Positions 1 through 6,419 of a stretch of DNA of 8,955 bases are shown here, one piece after another. The DNA lies in contig CATLIP010000094.1 of NCBI GenBank assembly GCA_949957035.1, positions 1 through 8,955 on the forward strand, in the 5' to 3' direction. The position numbers and the translations under genes were made by a program. The DNA is from an uncultured Lachnospiraceae bacterium. GTDB lineage: Bacteria > Bacillota_A > Clostridia > Lachnospirales > Lachnospiraceae. Below the pieces are notes generated by a model. The model saw only the letters and a program-made list of their open reading frames with translations. It ran no database searches and was not told where the DNA came from. Position 1 is the first letter of the stretch. Each line of letters opens with the position of its first letter.

Positions 1-1098
1 GACTTAAGGGCTGACCGTCAGCCGGAGTTTACGCAGATTGATATGGAGCTGTCTTTTGTGGATGTGGACGATGTGATTGAAATCAATGAGAGGCTGATTG
101 CGAAGCTGTTCAAAGAGGTACTGGGGATTGAGGTAAAGCTTCCGATTCCAAGGATGACCTGGCAGGAGGCCATGGATCGTTTTGGCTCAGATAAGCCGGA
201 TATCCGCTTTGGCATGGAGCTCTGTGATGTGACGGAGACTGTGAAGGACTGTGAGTTTGTGGTATTTAAGAGCGCCGTTGAAAATGGCGGCTCTGTTCGC
301 GGAATCAACGCCAAAGGGCAGGGGAGCATGCCCCGCAAGAAGATTGATAAGCTGGTATCGTTTGCGAAAGATTACGGTGCAAAAGGGCTTGCCTATATTG
401 CAATTCAGGAGGATGGTACGGCCAAGTCTTCATTTTCAAAGTTCATGACGGATGAGGAGATGTCTGCCCTGATTGCCGCGATGGACGGCGAAAAAGGGGA
501 TCTTCTGCTGTTTGCGGCGGATAAGAATACGGTGGTTTGGGACGTGTTGGGCGCGCTGCGTCTGGAGCTTGCCCGTCAGATGGAGCTGCTCGATAAGAGT
601 GAGTATAAATTCCTGTGGGTGACAGAGTTCCCGCTTCTGGAGTGGAGTGAGGAACAGGAGCGTTTTACGGCGAAACATCATCCCTTTACCATGCCGATGG
701 AGGAAGACCTTGGATATATTGACAGTGAGCCGGGAAGAGTGCGTGCGAAGGCTTATGACATTGTGTTAAACGGTAATGAGATTGGCGGAGGAAGCGTGCG
801 TATCTTTAATCCTGAAATTCAGAGCAAGATGTTCGAGGTGCTTGGGTTTACGAAAGAGCAGGCGCAGGAACAGTTTGGTTTCCTCTTGACGGCGTTCAAG
901 TACGGCGTGCCGCCTCACGCGGGGCTTGCCTATGGGCTGGACCGGCTGGTGATGCTGATGGCGAAAGAGGACAGCATCCGGGATGTGATTGCATTTCCGA
1001 AGGTGAAGGATGCGTCAGATTTGATGACAGAGGCGCCTACGGCCGTGGAAAAGAAGCAGCTTGAGGAGCTGGGGCTTATCGTTGCGGAAAGAAAGTAA
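1..1098 (+). CDS. aspS: Aspartyl-tRNA synthetase, C-terminal part (5' truncated by window)
   Basis: Cytosolic class II aminoacyl-tRNA synthetase that charges tRNA-Asp with aspartate. The reading frame is open from base 1 and begins DLRADRQPEFTQID, the motif 2 region of bacterial AspRS, so the N-terminal anticodon-binding domain and motif 1 lie upstream. About 365 residues are present out of roughly 590 usual for the family. The stretch FGSDKPDIRFG, followed by about 170 residues leading to WVTEFPLLEW, corresponds to the GAD insertion domain that marks the bacterial-type enzyme. Next come GGGSVRIFNPEIQ and motif 3, GLAYGLDRLVML, with its ATP-binding Arg. The gene ends in TAA at 1096-1098. No convincing terminator hairpin follows, and the next gene has its own promoter 18 bases downstream. 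The Met at 43 is internal and not a start. Whether it is discriminating or non-discriminating cannot be judged from this fragment. Confidence 0.97.
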   Translation, partial: DLRADRQPEFTQIDMELSFVDVDDVIEINERLIAKLFKEVLGIEVKLPIPRMTWQEAMDRFGSDKPDIRFGMELCDVTETVKDCEFVVFKSAVENGGSVRGINAKGQGSMPRKKIDKLVSFAKDYGAKGLAYIAIQEDGTAKSSFSKFMTDEEMSALIAAMDGEKGDLLLFAADKNTVVWDVLGALRLELARQMELLDKSEYKFLWVTEFPLLEWSEEQERFTAKHHPFTMPMEEDLGYIDSEPGRVRAKAYDIVLNGNEIGGGSVRIFNPEIQSKMFEVLGFTKEQAQEQFGFLLTAFKYGVPPHAGLAYGLDRLVMLMAKEDSIRDVIAFPKVKDASDLMTEAPTAVEKKQLEELGLIVAERK

Positions 1099-1115
1099 AT
1101 TTTTCATATTTTTGG

Positions 1116-1144
1116 TAGACATTTTGATTTAGGGTTTGTATAAT
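1116..1144 (+). promoter_or_regulatory. Sigma-A type promoter of the chemotaxis receptor gene
   Basis: A -35 hexamer TAGACA (1116-1121, five of six matches to consensus) and a perfect -10 hexamer TATAAT (1139-1144) are separated by exactly 17 bases. Transcription would begin near 1151, leaving a leader of about 97 bases before the ATG at 1248. A sigma-D (flagellar) type promoter, common for chemotaxis genes, was looked for and not seen. Confidence 0.75.
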
Positions 1145-1247
1145 TGTAATATGTCTAATTTGTATATGGAATGAGCGGAAAGAGAATAAGATATGTCCAT
1201 ATTGCATGACGATGAAAACGTAGAGGAACTAAAGGAGAAAGTATGAG

Positions 1248-2933
1248 ATGAAGAACTTGAAGATCAAGACGAAACTATTTTTGCTTGCTGTTTTTATGTT
1301 GATAGGGATGGTCGCGTTGGGAATAATGTCCTTGTCATATATGAACCGGATTAATAAAGGGTCGACGGAGATTTCGGAGGAATGGCTGCCTTCTGTTATC
1401 GCATCTGAGGAGCTGAATACCCTTACGTCGGATTTCCGAAGAGAAGAGTATAAACATATCGTGGCTCAGGATCAGCAGACGATGCAGAGTGCGGAGACGA
1501 AGATGGAAGATCGCAGCCAGCGGATTGAAGAAACATTTAACACATATATCTCTTCTCTGGTCGCGGATGAAAACGACAGGCAGCTTATAACGAATGCGCA
1601 GAATGAGTGGAATGAATATCTTAAGAATCATGAAACTCTGCTTGCGTTAAGCCGTGAGAATAAGACGGATGAGGCTATGGAGATTGTCTTAGGAACCATA
1701 TCATTGTATGACGGCGTATCGGATCTGTTGCTTGATGTTGTGGAGTATAACAAGGAAGGGTCAGATGCAGCGAGTCGGGAGGGCGATAAGCTGTATTCGG
1801 ATGCCGGAAAGATTGTTATAGCCGCATTGTTGGTGATTGCAGTACTTTCTGTTCTGATGGCAATCTATATTATTCGAAGTATTAACAGTCCGGTCAGAGA
1901 GCTTGACGGTGTTGCAAGGAAGATTGCTGAGGGTGATTTAGATCAGAATATTACATATAAGTCTAAGGATGAGCTGGGTACGCTGGCGACCAATTTCAAT
2001 AAGACGGTAGGGCGTCTGCGTAATTATGTAAGTTATATTAATGAGATATCCAATGTGCTGCGGCAGATTGCAGGCGGTAATCTGGTGTTTGACCTGACCT
2101 TGAATTATGAAGGCGAATTTGCCAAGGTGAAGCAGGCTCTTGAGGAGATCTCACTTTCCCTTAACGATACGCTGGGACAGATTAATCAGGCGGCAGATCA
2201 GGTTTCTTCCGGCAGTGATCAGGTCTCTTCCGGCGCGCAGGCTCTTTCTCAAGGCGCTACGGAGCAGGCAAGTTCTATTCAGGAGCTGGCAGCTACCATT
2301 AATGAGATTTCTACTCAGGTTAAGGATACTGCGTCCAATGCCAATGAAGTTCGCCGCCAGACGGATCAGACCGGAGATCAGGTGGCGACCAGCAATGAGC
2401 AGATGCAGGAGATGATTGCCGCTATGACGGAAATCAGTGATAAATCTGGACAGATTAGCAGGATTATTAAGACGATTGAGGACATTGCCTTCCAGACAAA
2501 TATTCTGGCGCTCAACGCCGCGGTGGAAGCGGCGCGTGCAGGCGAGGCAGGCAAGGGATTTGCCGTGGTTGCGGATGAGGTTCGTAATCTGGCAAGTAAG
2601 TCTTCCGAAGCTTCTAAGAGTACGGCTGCACTTATTGAGGGTACGGTTCAGGCTGTGGAGAAGGGAACCGAGATTGCCAACGCTACGGCGGAGTCTCTGT
2701 TCGCTGTTGTAGAAAGTACGAAGAGTGTAGTGGCTTCTGTGGATAAGATTGCTTCTGCCGCTGATCAGCAGGCTGACTCAATTGCTCAGGTGACACTTGG
2801 AATTGACCAGATTTCCAGTGTGGTACAGACAAATTCTGCTACGGCAGAGGAGTCTGCTGCGGCAAGCGAGGAGCTGTCCAGTCAGGCGCAGGTGATGAAA
2901 GGTCTTGTGGGGCGTTTCACGCTGCGGAGTTAG
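1248..2933 (+). CDS. Methyl-accepting chemotaxis protein, 4-helix-bundle sensor type
   Basis: A 561-residue transmembrane chemoreceptor that passes ligand signals to CheA/CheW. Visible parts are: a basic N-terminus and TM1 (about residues 9-31); an extracytoplasmic, mostly helical sensor of about 155 residues resembling the four-helix-bundle MCP sensor family; TM2 (about 189-210); a HAMP domain (about 210-263) containing [11 protein letters not shown]; a second HAMP-like stretch (about 264-315, [11 protein letters not shown]); and the coiled-coil signalling domain. The conserved hairpin tip is at 410-433 ([20 protein letters not shown] and following). Candidate Glu/Gln methylation sites flank it in [11 protein letters not shown] and [13 protein letters not shown]. 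No C-terminal CheR-tethering pentapeptide is present; the protein ends GRFTLRS. The start is set by AAAGGAGAAA (1231-1240); the nearby ATG at 1243 meets a stop after one codon. The gene stands alone, without che genes beside it. The ligand is unknown. Confidence 0.95.
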   Translation: MKNLKIKTKLFLLAVFMLIGMVALGIMSLSYMNRINKGSTEISEEWLPSVIASEELNTLTSDFRREEYKHIVAQDQQTMQSAETKMEDRSQRIEETFNTYISSLVADENDRQLITNAQNEWNEYLKNHETLLALSRENKTDEAMEIVLGTISLYDGVSDLLLDVVEYNKEGSDAASREGDKLYSDAGKIVIAALLVIAVLSVLMAIYIIRSINSPVRELDGVARKIAEGDLDQNITYKSKDELGTLATNFNKTVGRLRNYVSYINEISNVLRQIAGGNLVFDLTLNYEGEFAKVKQALEEISLSLNDTLGQINQAADQVSSGSDQVSSGAQALSQGATEQASSIQELAATINEISTQVKDTASNANEVRRQTDQTGDQVATSNEQMQEMIAAMTEISDKSGQISRIIKTIEDIAFQTNILALNAAVEAARAGEAGKGFAVVADEVRNLASKSSEASKSTAALIEGTVQAVEKGTEIANATAESLFAVVESTKSVVASVDKIASAADQQADSIAQVTLGIDQISSVVQTNSATAEESAAASEELSSQAQVMKGLVGRFTLRS

Positions 2934-2958
2934 ATTTTTATATCAGGCAGTATGATTT

Positions 2959-2998
2959 ACGGGGCTGCCGGGGAATATTTTCCCGGCAGCCCCGTTTT
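2959..2998 (+). terminator. Rho-independent terminator after the chemotaxis receptor gene
   Basis: A perfect 13-bp GC-rich stem, CGGGGCTGCCGGG (2960-2972) pairing with CCCGGCAGCCCCG (2982-2994), is extended by A-T and G-U pairs at both ends. The loop is short and TTTT (2995-2998) follows. It lies 26 bases after the MCP stop. Read on the minus strand there is no clear T-run, so it probably serves the plus-strand gene better than the convergent acetyltransferase gene. Confidence 0.93.
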
Positions 2999-3009
2999 GT
3001 GGCGCAGCG

Positions 3010-3582
3010 CTATTGCAGGTCCTTATTTTTTTCCATGCTCCTCCACTCGTCTTCTAAGATTGCCATGAGAATATCGTCGGCATAGGAAGTTCCATCCTTA
3101 ACGGCGTCCCTTAGAATACCCTCATGTTTAAAACCGGCTTTTTCATATGCTTGGATTGCCCTTGGATTGAATGAATATACGTCTAATCCCACCCGATGCA
3201 GCTTTAAATCACGGAATGCAAATTCCAAGGTCTTTTCAATTGCCCAGGAACCGATACCTTTTCCGTACCCTTCGCTGTGGAACAGGCAGATTCGGAAATT
3301 TGCACAGCGAAGTTCATGGTTGATTTCATTGAGTATGCTCTCTCCGATGATATGGCCCTCAGGAGACAGGATAACAAAATCATATCGGTCAGGGGAATCG
3401 ATACATTCCTGAAAAAAACGGATGACCTCATCTCGTGTAAAATGAGATTTACTCCCTGTCAATCGGGCGGTTTCGCTGTCTAAGGGGTTGAAGTTATGCT
3501 CATAGTATTCTATGGCGTCTTCCTTTCGGGCTAGTCTTAATACAAATCCATCCTTTTCCCATGCTTTTGTCTTATAATCCAT
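3010..3582 (-). CDS. GNAT-family N-acetyltransferase (RimJ/RimL/SpeG-like)
   Basis: Predicted cytosolic acetyl-CoA-dependent N-acetyltransferase of 190 residues; the substrate is not evident. The acetyl-CoA binding motif A is GYGKGIGSWAIEK (pyrophosphate loop GYGKGIG at about residues 105-111), after the beta strand NFRICLF. The C-terminal core is LHRVGLDVYSFNPRAIQAYE followed by KAGFKHEGILRDAV, typical of the RimJ/RimL/SpeG branch that modifies protein N-termini, polyamines or small molecules. The start is placed at 3582 rather than at the ATG at 3597. GGAGG (3595-3591 on the minus strand) lies 8 bases before 3582, whereas the 3597 ATG overlaps that ribosome binding site and has none of its own. 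It is the only minus-strand gene here, and its stop lies 15 bases from the MCP terminator stem. Function beyond acetyl transfer cannot be assigned. Confidence 0.9.
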   Translation of the reverse strand: MDYKTKAWEKDGFVLRLARKEDAIEYYEHNFNPLDSETARLTGSKSHFTRDEVIRFFQECIDSPDRYDFVILSPEGHIIGESILNEINHELRCANFRICLFHSEGYGKGIGSWAIEKTLEFAFRDLKLHRVGLDVYSFNPRAIQAYEKAGFKHEGILRDAVKDGTSYADDILMAILEDEWRSMEKNKDLQ

Positions 3583-3605
3583 CCATGATTCCTCCATTTT
3601 TTGAA

Positions 3606-3655
3606 ATTGTTGAACAATATCTATTTTAACATTTTTATCTTATTTAAGATATTGT
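3606..3655. repeat. Nested inverted repeats in the divergent intergenic region
   Basis: The AT-rich region between the divergent acetyltransferase and nfo genes holds three dyads: ATTGTT-G-AACAAT (3606-3618); ACAATATCT (3614-3622) paired with AGATATTGT (3647-3655), a perfect 9-bp arm over 24 bases; and ATCTTA-TT-TAAGAT (3637-3650). They lie upstream of both genes and just before the nfo -10 box, so an operator is possible. Low-complexity AT sequence produces such repeats by chance fairly often. Confidence 0.4.
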
Positions 3656-3679
3656 ATTGTTTTTGAAAATACGTATAAT
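3652..3679 (+). promoter_or_regulatory. Probable promoter of the nfo-trmO unit
   Basis: A perfect -10 TATAAT (3674-3679) has a weak -35 TTGTAT (3652-3657) 16 bases upstream. Transcription would start near 3686, downstream of the earlier in-frame start codons at 3657 and 3678. This supports the nfo start at 3738. Confidence 0.55.
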
Positions 3680-3737
3680 GTTAAATAAAAAGAAAATGAG
3701 CGTCAGATATGTTTATTTTCAAGAAGAAGGAGAAAAT

Positions 3738-4571
3738 ATGTTAACGATTGGTACGCATATGTCGATTGCCAAGGGACTGGTGAAGACAGCCGAAAATGTG
3801 GTATGGATGGAAGCGAATACGATGCAGATATTCAGCCGGAATCCAAGGGGATCGAATTTCAAAGTATACACAGAAGAAGAGGTGGAAAAGTTCCAGAAGA
3901 TTCGGAAGGCACATCAGTTCGGCGCGCTTCTGGCCCACGCGCCATATACCATGAATCTTGCAAGCGCCCAGCAGCGGGTGTATGAGTTCGCATGTACGGC
4001 AATCCGGGAGGACGTGGCGAGGATGGATGACCTGGGTATAGAATATCTGGTCTTCCATCCGGGAAGCCATACTGGAATTGGGGTGGAGAAAGGAATCCAA
4101 AATATTATCCGTGGCCTTGACCAGGCGATTACAGGGAATGAGAGGATTACGATCCTTCTGGAAACCATGACGGGAAAGGGGACAGAGATTGGCGCAAGAT
4201 TTGAGCATCTGAGGGAAATCCGGGACAATGCGGCGCATCCGGAGAGGATTGGCATCTGTCTGGATACCTGCCATGTGTTTGCGGCAGGATATGATATCGT
4301 CAATGATTTGGACGGTGTGCTTGCTGAGTTTGACCGCGTGCTTGGATTAGAACTGCTGAAGGCCGTGCATCTCAACGACAGTATGATGCCTTTTGAATCC
4401 CATAAGGACAGGCATGCGGTGGTTGGGGGAGGAGAGATTGGCATGGAAGCGCTGCTTGGCGTCTTGCGCCATCCTGTGCTGAAGGATTTGCCTTTTTATC
4501 TGGAAACTCCCCTTGACGATGAGGGGCATAAGGATGAGATTCGGATGATTCGTGAGAGGTTGGGGAATTGA
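3738..4571 (+). CDS. nfo: Endonuclease IV (AP endonuclease)
   Basis: Zinc-dependent apurinic/apyrimidinic endonuclease of base excision repair, cutting 5' to abasic sites; a cytosolic TIM-barrel enzyme. At 277 residues it is full length for the family. All nine expected metal ligands are visible: H67 (LLAHAPY), H107 (FHPGSH), E142 (LLETMTG), D176 and H179 ([13 protein letters not shown]), H211 (VHLNDS), D224 and H226 (HKDRH), and E256 (FYLETP). The start at 3738 follows AAGGAG (3727-3732) and gives the usual N-terminus [13 protein letters not shown]. In-frame start codons further upstream lie in or near the promoter and would add an unconserved tail. Its TGA overlaps the trmO start by one base, so the two are probably translated in a coupled way. 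Confidence 0.97.
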   Translation: MLTIGTHMSIAKGLVKTAENVVWMEANTMQIFSRNPRGSNFKVYTEEEVEKFQKIRKAHQFGALLAHAPYTMNLASAQQRVYEFACTAIREDVARMDDLGIEYLVFHPGSHTGIGVEKGIQNIIRGLDQAITGNERITILLETMTGKGTEIGARFEHLREIRDNAAHPERIGICLDTCHVFAAGYDIVNDLDGVLAEFDRVLGLELLKAVHLNDSMMPFESHKDRHAVVGGGEIGMEALLGVLRHPVLKDLPFYLETPLDDEGHKDEIRMIRERLGN

Positions 4572-5266
4572 TGGGAACAAATGAGGATAAATTGACATTG
4601 GAAGTGATTGCACATATTCGTTCGGATTTTCCGGCAAAATTCGGGATTCCAAGGCAGAGCGGGCTTGCGGATACGAAGGCAGAGGTTCTGTTTGAACCTA
4701 AGTACCGCAATCCGGAGGCGTTTCGGGGATTGGAAGAGTTTTCCCATATATGGCTGGTCTGGGGGTTCTCGAAATGTATCCGGGAAGAATGGAGTCCCAC
4801 TGTAAGACCGCCAAGGCTTGGCGGTAATCAACGTGTGGGAGTATTTGCCACCCGTTCTCCGTTTCGCCCGAACCCGCTGGGGTTGTCCTGTGTGGAGCTT
4901 GAGCGGATAGAGAAACGGGAAGGGAAAGGGATTGTCTTACATGTACGGGGAGCCGACCTGATGGATGGAACGCCTATCTATGATGTGAAACCCTATCTTC
5001 CTTATGTGGACTGCTGCGAGGAAGCGTCAGGGGGATTTGCGGAGCGTATGAAGGGATATGGGCTTTCTGTGGAGATTCCAAAGGTGTGGATGGAAATAGT
5101 GCCGCAAGAGCATAGGGAGGTTCTGGCGCAGATATTGGCGCAAGATCCAAGACCGTCTTATCAGGATGATTCCGAGCGGATCTATGGGATGGAATATGCG
5201 GGAATGGAGGTACGTTTCCAGGTGGCAGGAAATGTGCTGAGGGTGTGTGAAATCAAAATTGGATAG
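4571..5266 (+). CDS. trmO: tRNA (N6-threonylcarbamoyladenosine37-N6)-methyltransferase, TrmO/TsaA family
   Basis: S-adenosylmethionine-dependent enzyme that methylates t6A37 of certain ANN-decoding tRNAs to m6t6A; cytosolic, built on the TsaA (YaeB) beta-barrel fold. At 231 residues it is close to E. coli TrmO in length. Family signatures appear in order: FPAKFGIPRQSGL, RGLEEFSHIWLVWGF, VRPPRLGGNQRVGVFATRSP followed by FRPNPLGLS, DLMDGTPIYDVKPYLPY, and the C-terminal VLAQILAQDPRPSYQ. The ATG at 4571 overlaps the nfo stop (TGATG), and purine-rich GAGAGG (4554-4559) lies 11 bases upstream, so initiation probably depends partly on coupling to nfo. The adjacent TTG at 4568 could also be read as a start but is less likely. 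No strong terminator follows. Older databases may list this family only as TsaA or 'methyltransferase YaeB'. Confidence 0.94.
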   Translation: MGTNEDKLTLEVIAHIRSDFPAKFGIPRQSGLADTKAEVLFEPKYRNPEAFRGLEEFSHIWLVWGFSKCIREEWSPTVRPPRLGGNQRVGVFATRSPFRPNPLGLSCVELERIEKREGKGIVLHVRGADLMDGTPIYDVKPYLPYVDCCEEASGGFAERMKGYGLSVEIPKVWMEIVPQEHREVLAQILAQDPRPSYQDDSERIYGMEYAGMEVRFQVAGNVLRVCEIKIG

Positions 5267-5292
5267 ATTTTTTAGATAAAGTCGGATATAAT
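5264..5292 (+). promoter_or_regulatory. Possible promoter for the 111-residue gene and vapD remnant
   Basis: A perfect -10 TATAAT (5287-5292) has a weak -35-like TAGATT (5264-5269) 17 bases upstream, overlapping the trmO stop codon. Transcription would begin near 5299, about 42 bases before the ATG at 5341. Confidence 0.5.
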
Positions 5293-5340
5293 GAGTACAG
5301 GAAATGATTGTGTATGGTTTTTGAAATAAAGGAGGCTGTT

Positions 5341-5676
5341 ATGTTGAAGCTGGAAATAAAAATGGATGAGAATAAAATTATCGCTGACCAGAAATATCAG
5401 GTTGAGAGTATCTATCAGGCATTGGAACAATCATTCTCCAGATATAGGCTGAATCAGACCAAGGAGCCGGACGGGACTTTGTGCTTTACAGGGAATGGGA
5501 AGCCGGAAGATTATGGTGCGTTCGGGTGTATCATTACTTCCCTAAAAGAAAAAGTATGGTTTATGGCATATGTAACTAAGTGGATTTGGTACAACAGCGA
5601 TGATGGGGAGAATGCGGAGGATTTTGCCGTAGAGGATGTTCTGTACCATTATACGAAGAAACTGAGTGTGGCATAA
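5341..5676 (+). CDS. Hypothetical protein, possible partner of VapD-like toxin
   Basis: A 111-residue soluble protein of unrecognised family, with no signal peptide or membrane segment. It has a mixed alpha/beta look: an N-terminal strand LKLEIKMDENKI, a helix ESIYQALEQSFSRY, then DGTLCFTGNGKPEDYGAFGC and the aromatic-rich WFMAYVTKWIWYNSDDGE. It ends VEDVLYHYTKKLSVA. The start at 5341 is set by AAAGGAGG (5328-5335) five bases upstream; an in-frame start at 5308 has no such site. Its stop overlaps the next ATG by one base (TAATG), implying translational coupling to the vapD-like gene. By position it could be the antitoxin or an accessory protein of a VapD module. I have a general impression that similar proteins sit before VapD-like genes in clostridia, but cannot verify it here. 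Confidence 0.8.
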   Translation: MLKLEIKMDENKIIADQKYQVESIYQALEQSFSRYRLNQTKEPDGTLCFTGNGKPEDYGAFGCIITSLKEKVWFMAYVTKWIWYNSDDGENAEDFAVEDVLYHYTKKLSVA

Positions 5677-5917
5677 TGGCAAAAAGAGAAGTGAAACATT
5701 TAAAGGCATTGTATTTCGATTTGCGGGTAAAGGATTTGGATATCATTCCCTATATAAGACAACCGATTTGGAAATTTTTGATCTGGTACGGGAGATGGGC
5801 AGGGAACTTCCTTGGCTTGCTCCATGTCTGAACCATTTTGAAGCGACTAACATTGGGGCAAACCATGACCTGATGCAGCTGTTTGAAGAACCTGTACCAG
5901 AGCTGGATATAATATAA
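5676..5917 (+). pseudogene. vapD: VapD-like endoribonuclease gene, broken by internal deletion and frameshift
   Basis: VapD proteins are small ferredoxin-fold ribonucleases related to Cas2 and are often toxin components. The ATG at 5676 opens with MAKREVKHLKALYFDLRVKD, a good VapD beginning, but the frame then reads unrelated sequence and stops at 5829-5831 after 51 codons. The expected C-terminal half lies in another frame, from about 5735 to the stop at 5915-5917: GYHSLYKTTDLEIFDL, MGRELPWLAPCLNHFEATNI and NHDLMQLFEE. The two halves abut near 5733-5745 (AAGGATTTGGATAT). The helix of about 30 residues normally between them is missing, so a deletion of roughly 90 bases that is not a multiple of three probably occurred. 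A frame open from 5666 covers the C-terminal half but starts inside the upstream gene and lacks the first strand. The product is probably inactive. Confidence 0.7.
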
Positions 5918-5928
5918 AATAAATAAGG

Positions 5929-5960
5929 AAATCGTCACTTTAAAATAGGTGGCGATTTTT
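5929..5960 (+). terminator. Rho-independent terminator after the vapD remnant
   Basis: AAATCGTCAC (5929-5938) pairs with GTGGCGATTT (5949-5958) as a 10-bp stem with one G-U pair and a 10-base loop. The T-run TTTTT covers 5956-5960. It closes the small unit and insulates the copper operon from upstream transcription. Confidence 0.85.
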
Positions 5961-6009
5961 GTTATGATGTATGGTAATCACTCAAGCCATTTATTTTAGA
6001 AAATTCCTC

Positions 6010-6038
6010 TTGCATTATACCCTGTAGGGGTATATAAT
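6010..6038 (+). promoter_or_regulatory. csoR-copA promoter
   Basis: A -35 TTGCAT (6010-6015) and a perfect -10 TATAAT (6033-6038) are separated by exactly 17 bases. The predicted start site near 6045 leaves a leader of about 19 bases before the csoR ATG at 6064. The operator lies inside the spacer. Confidence 0.8.
6016..6034. promoter_or_regulatory. CsoR-type copper operator
   Basis: TATACCC (6016-6022) and GGGTATA (6028-6034) form a perfect 7-bp inverted repeat around TGTAG. It matches the GC-centred, TA-flanked palindromes (TACCC...GGGTA) bound by CsoR. It fills the promoter spacer and overlaps the -10 box, so bound CsoR should block RNA polymerase until Cu+ releases it. Confidence 0.8.
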
Positions 6039-6063
6039 ATATTTGGAAATGAGGTGCAGGCAT

Positions 6064-6348
6064 ATGGATGAAAGACAGGAATGCTGTCATAAGACAAAGG
6101 AACGTTCAGAAAAAGAATACAAGGATCTGCTCAACCGTCTAAGCCGGATTGAAGGACAGGTGCGGGGATTGAAGAAGATGGTGGAGAACGGCGCGTACTG
6201 CCCGGATATCCTGATTCAGGTGTCGGCTGTGAATGCGGCGCTCAACAGTTTCAACCGGGTTCTGCTTACGAACCATATCCGCACCTGTGTAACCGAGGAT
6301 ATCCGTAATGGGAAGGATGAGACGGTAGATGAGTTAGTGGCAACATGA
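6064..6348 (+). CDS. csoR: Copper-sensing transcriptional repressor CsoR
   Basis: All-helical, DNA-binding metalloregulator that represses copper genes and releases DNA on binding Cu+. As annotated it has 94 residues. The CsoR/RcnR signature NRLSRIEGQVRGLKKMVENG is followed by the Cu+ ligands C46 (YCPD), H71 and C75 (NHIRTC), spaced Cys-x24-His-x3-Cys as in characterised copper CsoR proteins. This separates it from nickel (RcnR) and formaldehyde (FrmR) members. The N-terminus carries an extra CCH (residues 7-9). The start at 6064 follows AGGTG (6052-6056); earlier in-frame starts coincide with the predicted transcription start. The C-terminus looks clipped: the stop at 6346 is followed in frame by QKMMR and a second TGA at 6364-6366, where CsoR proteins usually continue with a short Leu-Gln-Lys-rich tail. 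The palindrome in its promoter implies autoregulation with copA. Confidence 0.93.
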   Translation: MDERQECCHKTKERSEKEYKDLLNRLSRIEGQVRGLKKMVENGAYCPDILIQVSAVNAALNSFNRVLLTNHIRTCVTEDIRNGKDETVDELVAT

Positions 6349-6365
6349 CAGAAGATGATGAGATG

Positions 6366-6382
6366 ATACCCCTGTATGGTAT
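6366..6382. promoter_or_regulatory. Second CsoR-like operator, between csoR and copA
   Basis: ATACCCCTGTATGGTAT is an imperfect palindrome with the same ATACC...GGTAT ends and 17-base length as the core of the first site. It lies 17 bases after the csoR stop and 37 bases before the copA ATG. No good promoter is visible around it (only weak -10-like TATTTT at 6380-6385), so it could tune an internal promoter, help CsoR bind cooperatively, or be a relic. Confidence 0.6.
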
Positions 6383-6419
6383 TTTAGAAGTTATATCGGC
6401 AAGATAGGAGGGATATTCG

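Noticed and set aside
1099..1247. Riboswitch or attenuator in the leader before the chemotaxis receptor
   Set aside because: No conserved riboswitch core or terminator/antiterminator pair can be seen; only the promoter and the ribosome binding site are supported.
3583..3597. Upstream ATG for the acetyltransferase
   Set aside because: This ATG overlaps the GGAGG that is correctly spaced for the next in-frame ATG at 3582, and no ribosome binding site precedes it.
3657..3737. Longer N-terminus for nfo from earlier in-frame start codons
   Set aside because: These codons overlap or closely follow the predicted promoter, lack a ribosome binding site, and would add a tail absent from endonuclease IV proteins. 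The site at 3727-3732 clearly serves 3738.
5250..5276. Terminator after trmO (AAATC...GATTT then T-run)
   Set aside because: The stem is only 5 bp, A/T-rich, with an 11-base loop, and overlaps the stop codon and the next promoter. It is too weak to call.
5676..5831. 51-residue open frame as a genuine small protein
   Set aside because: Only the first 14-20 residues look like a real protein (VapD start). The rest is an out-of-frame reading of conserved VapD C-terminal sequence.
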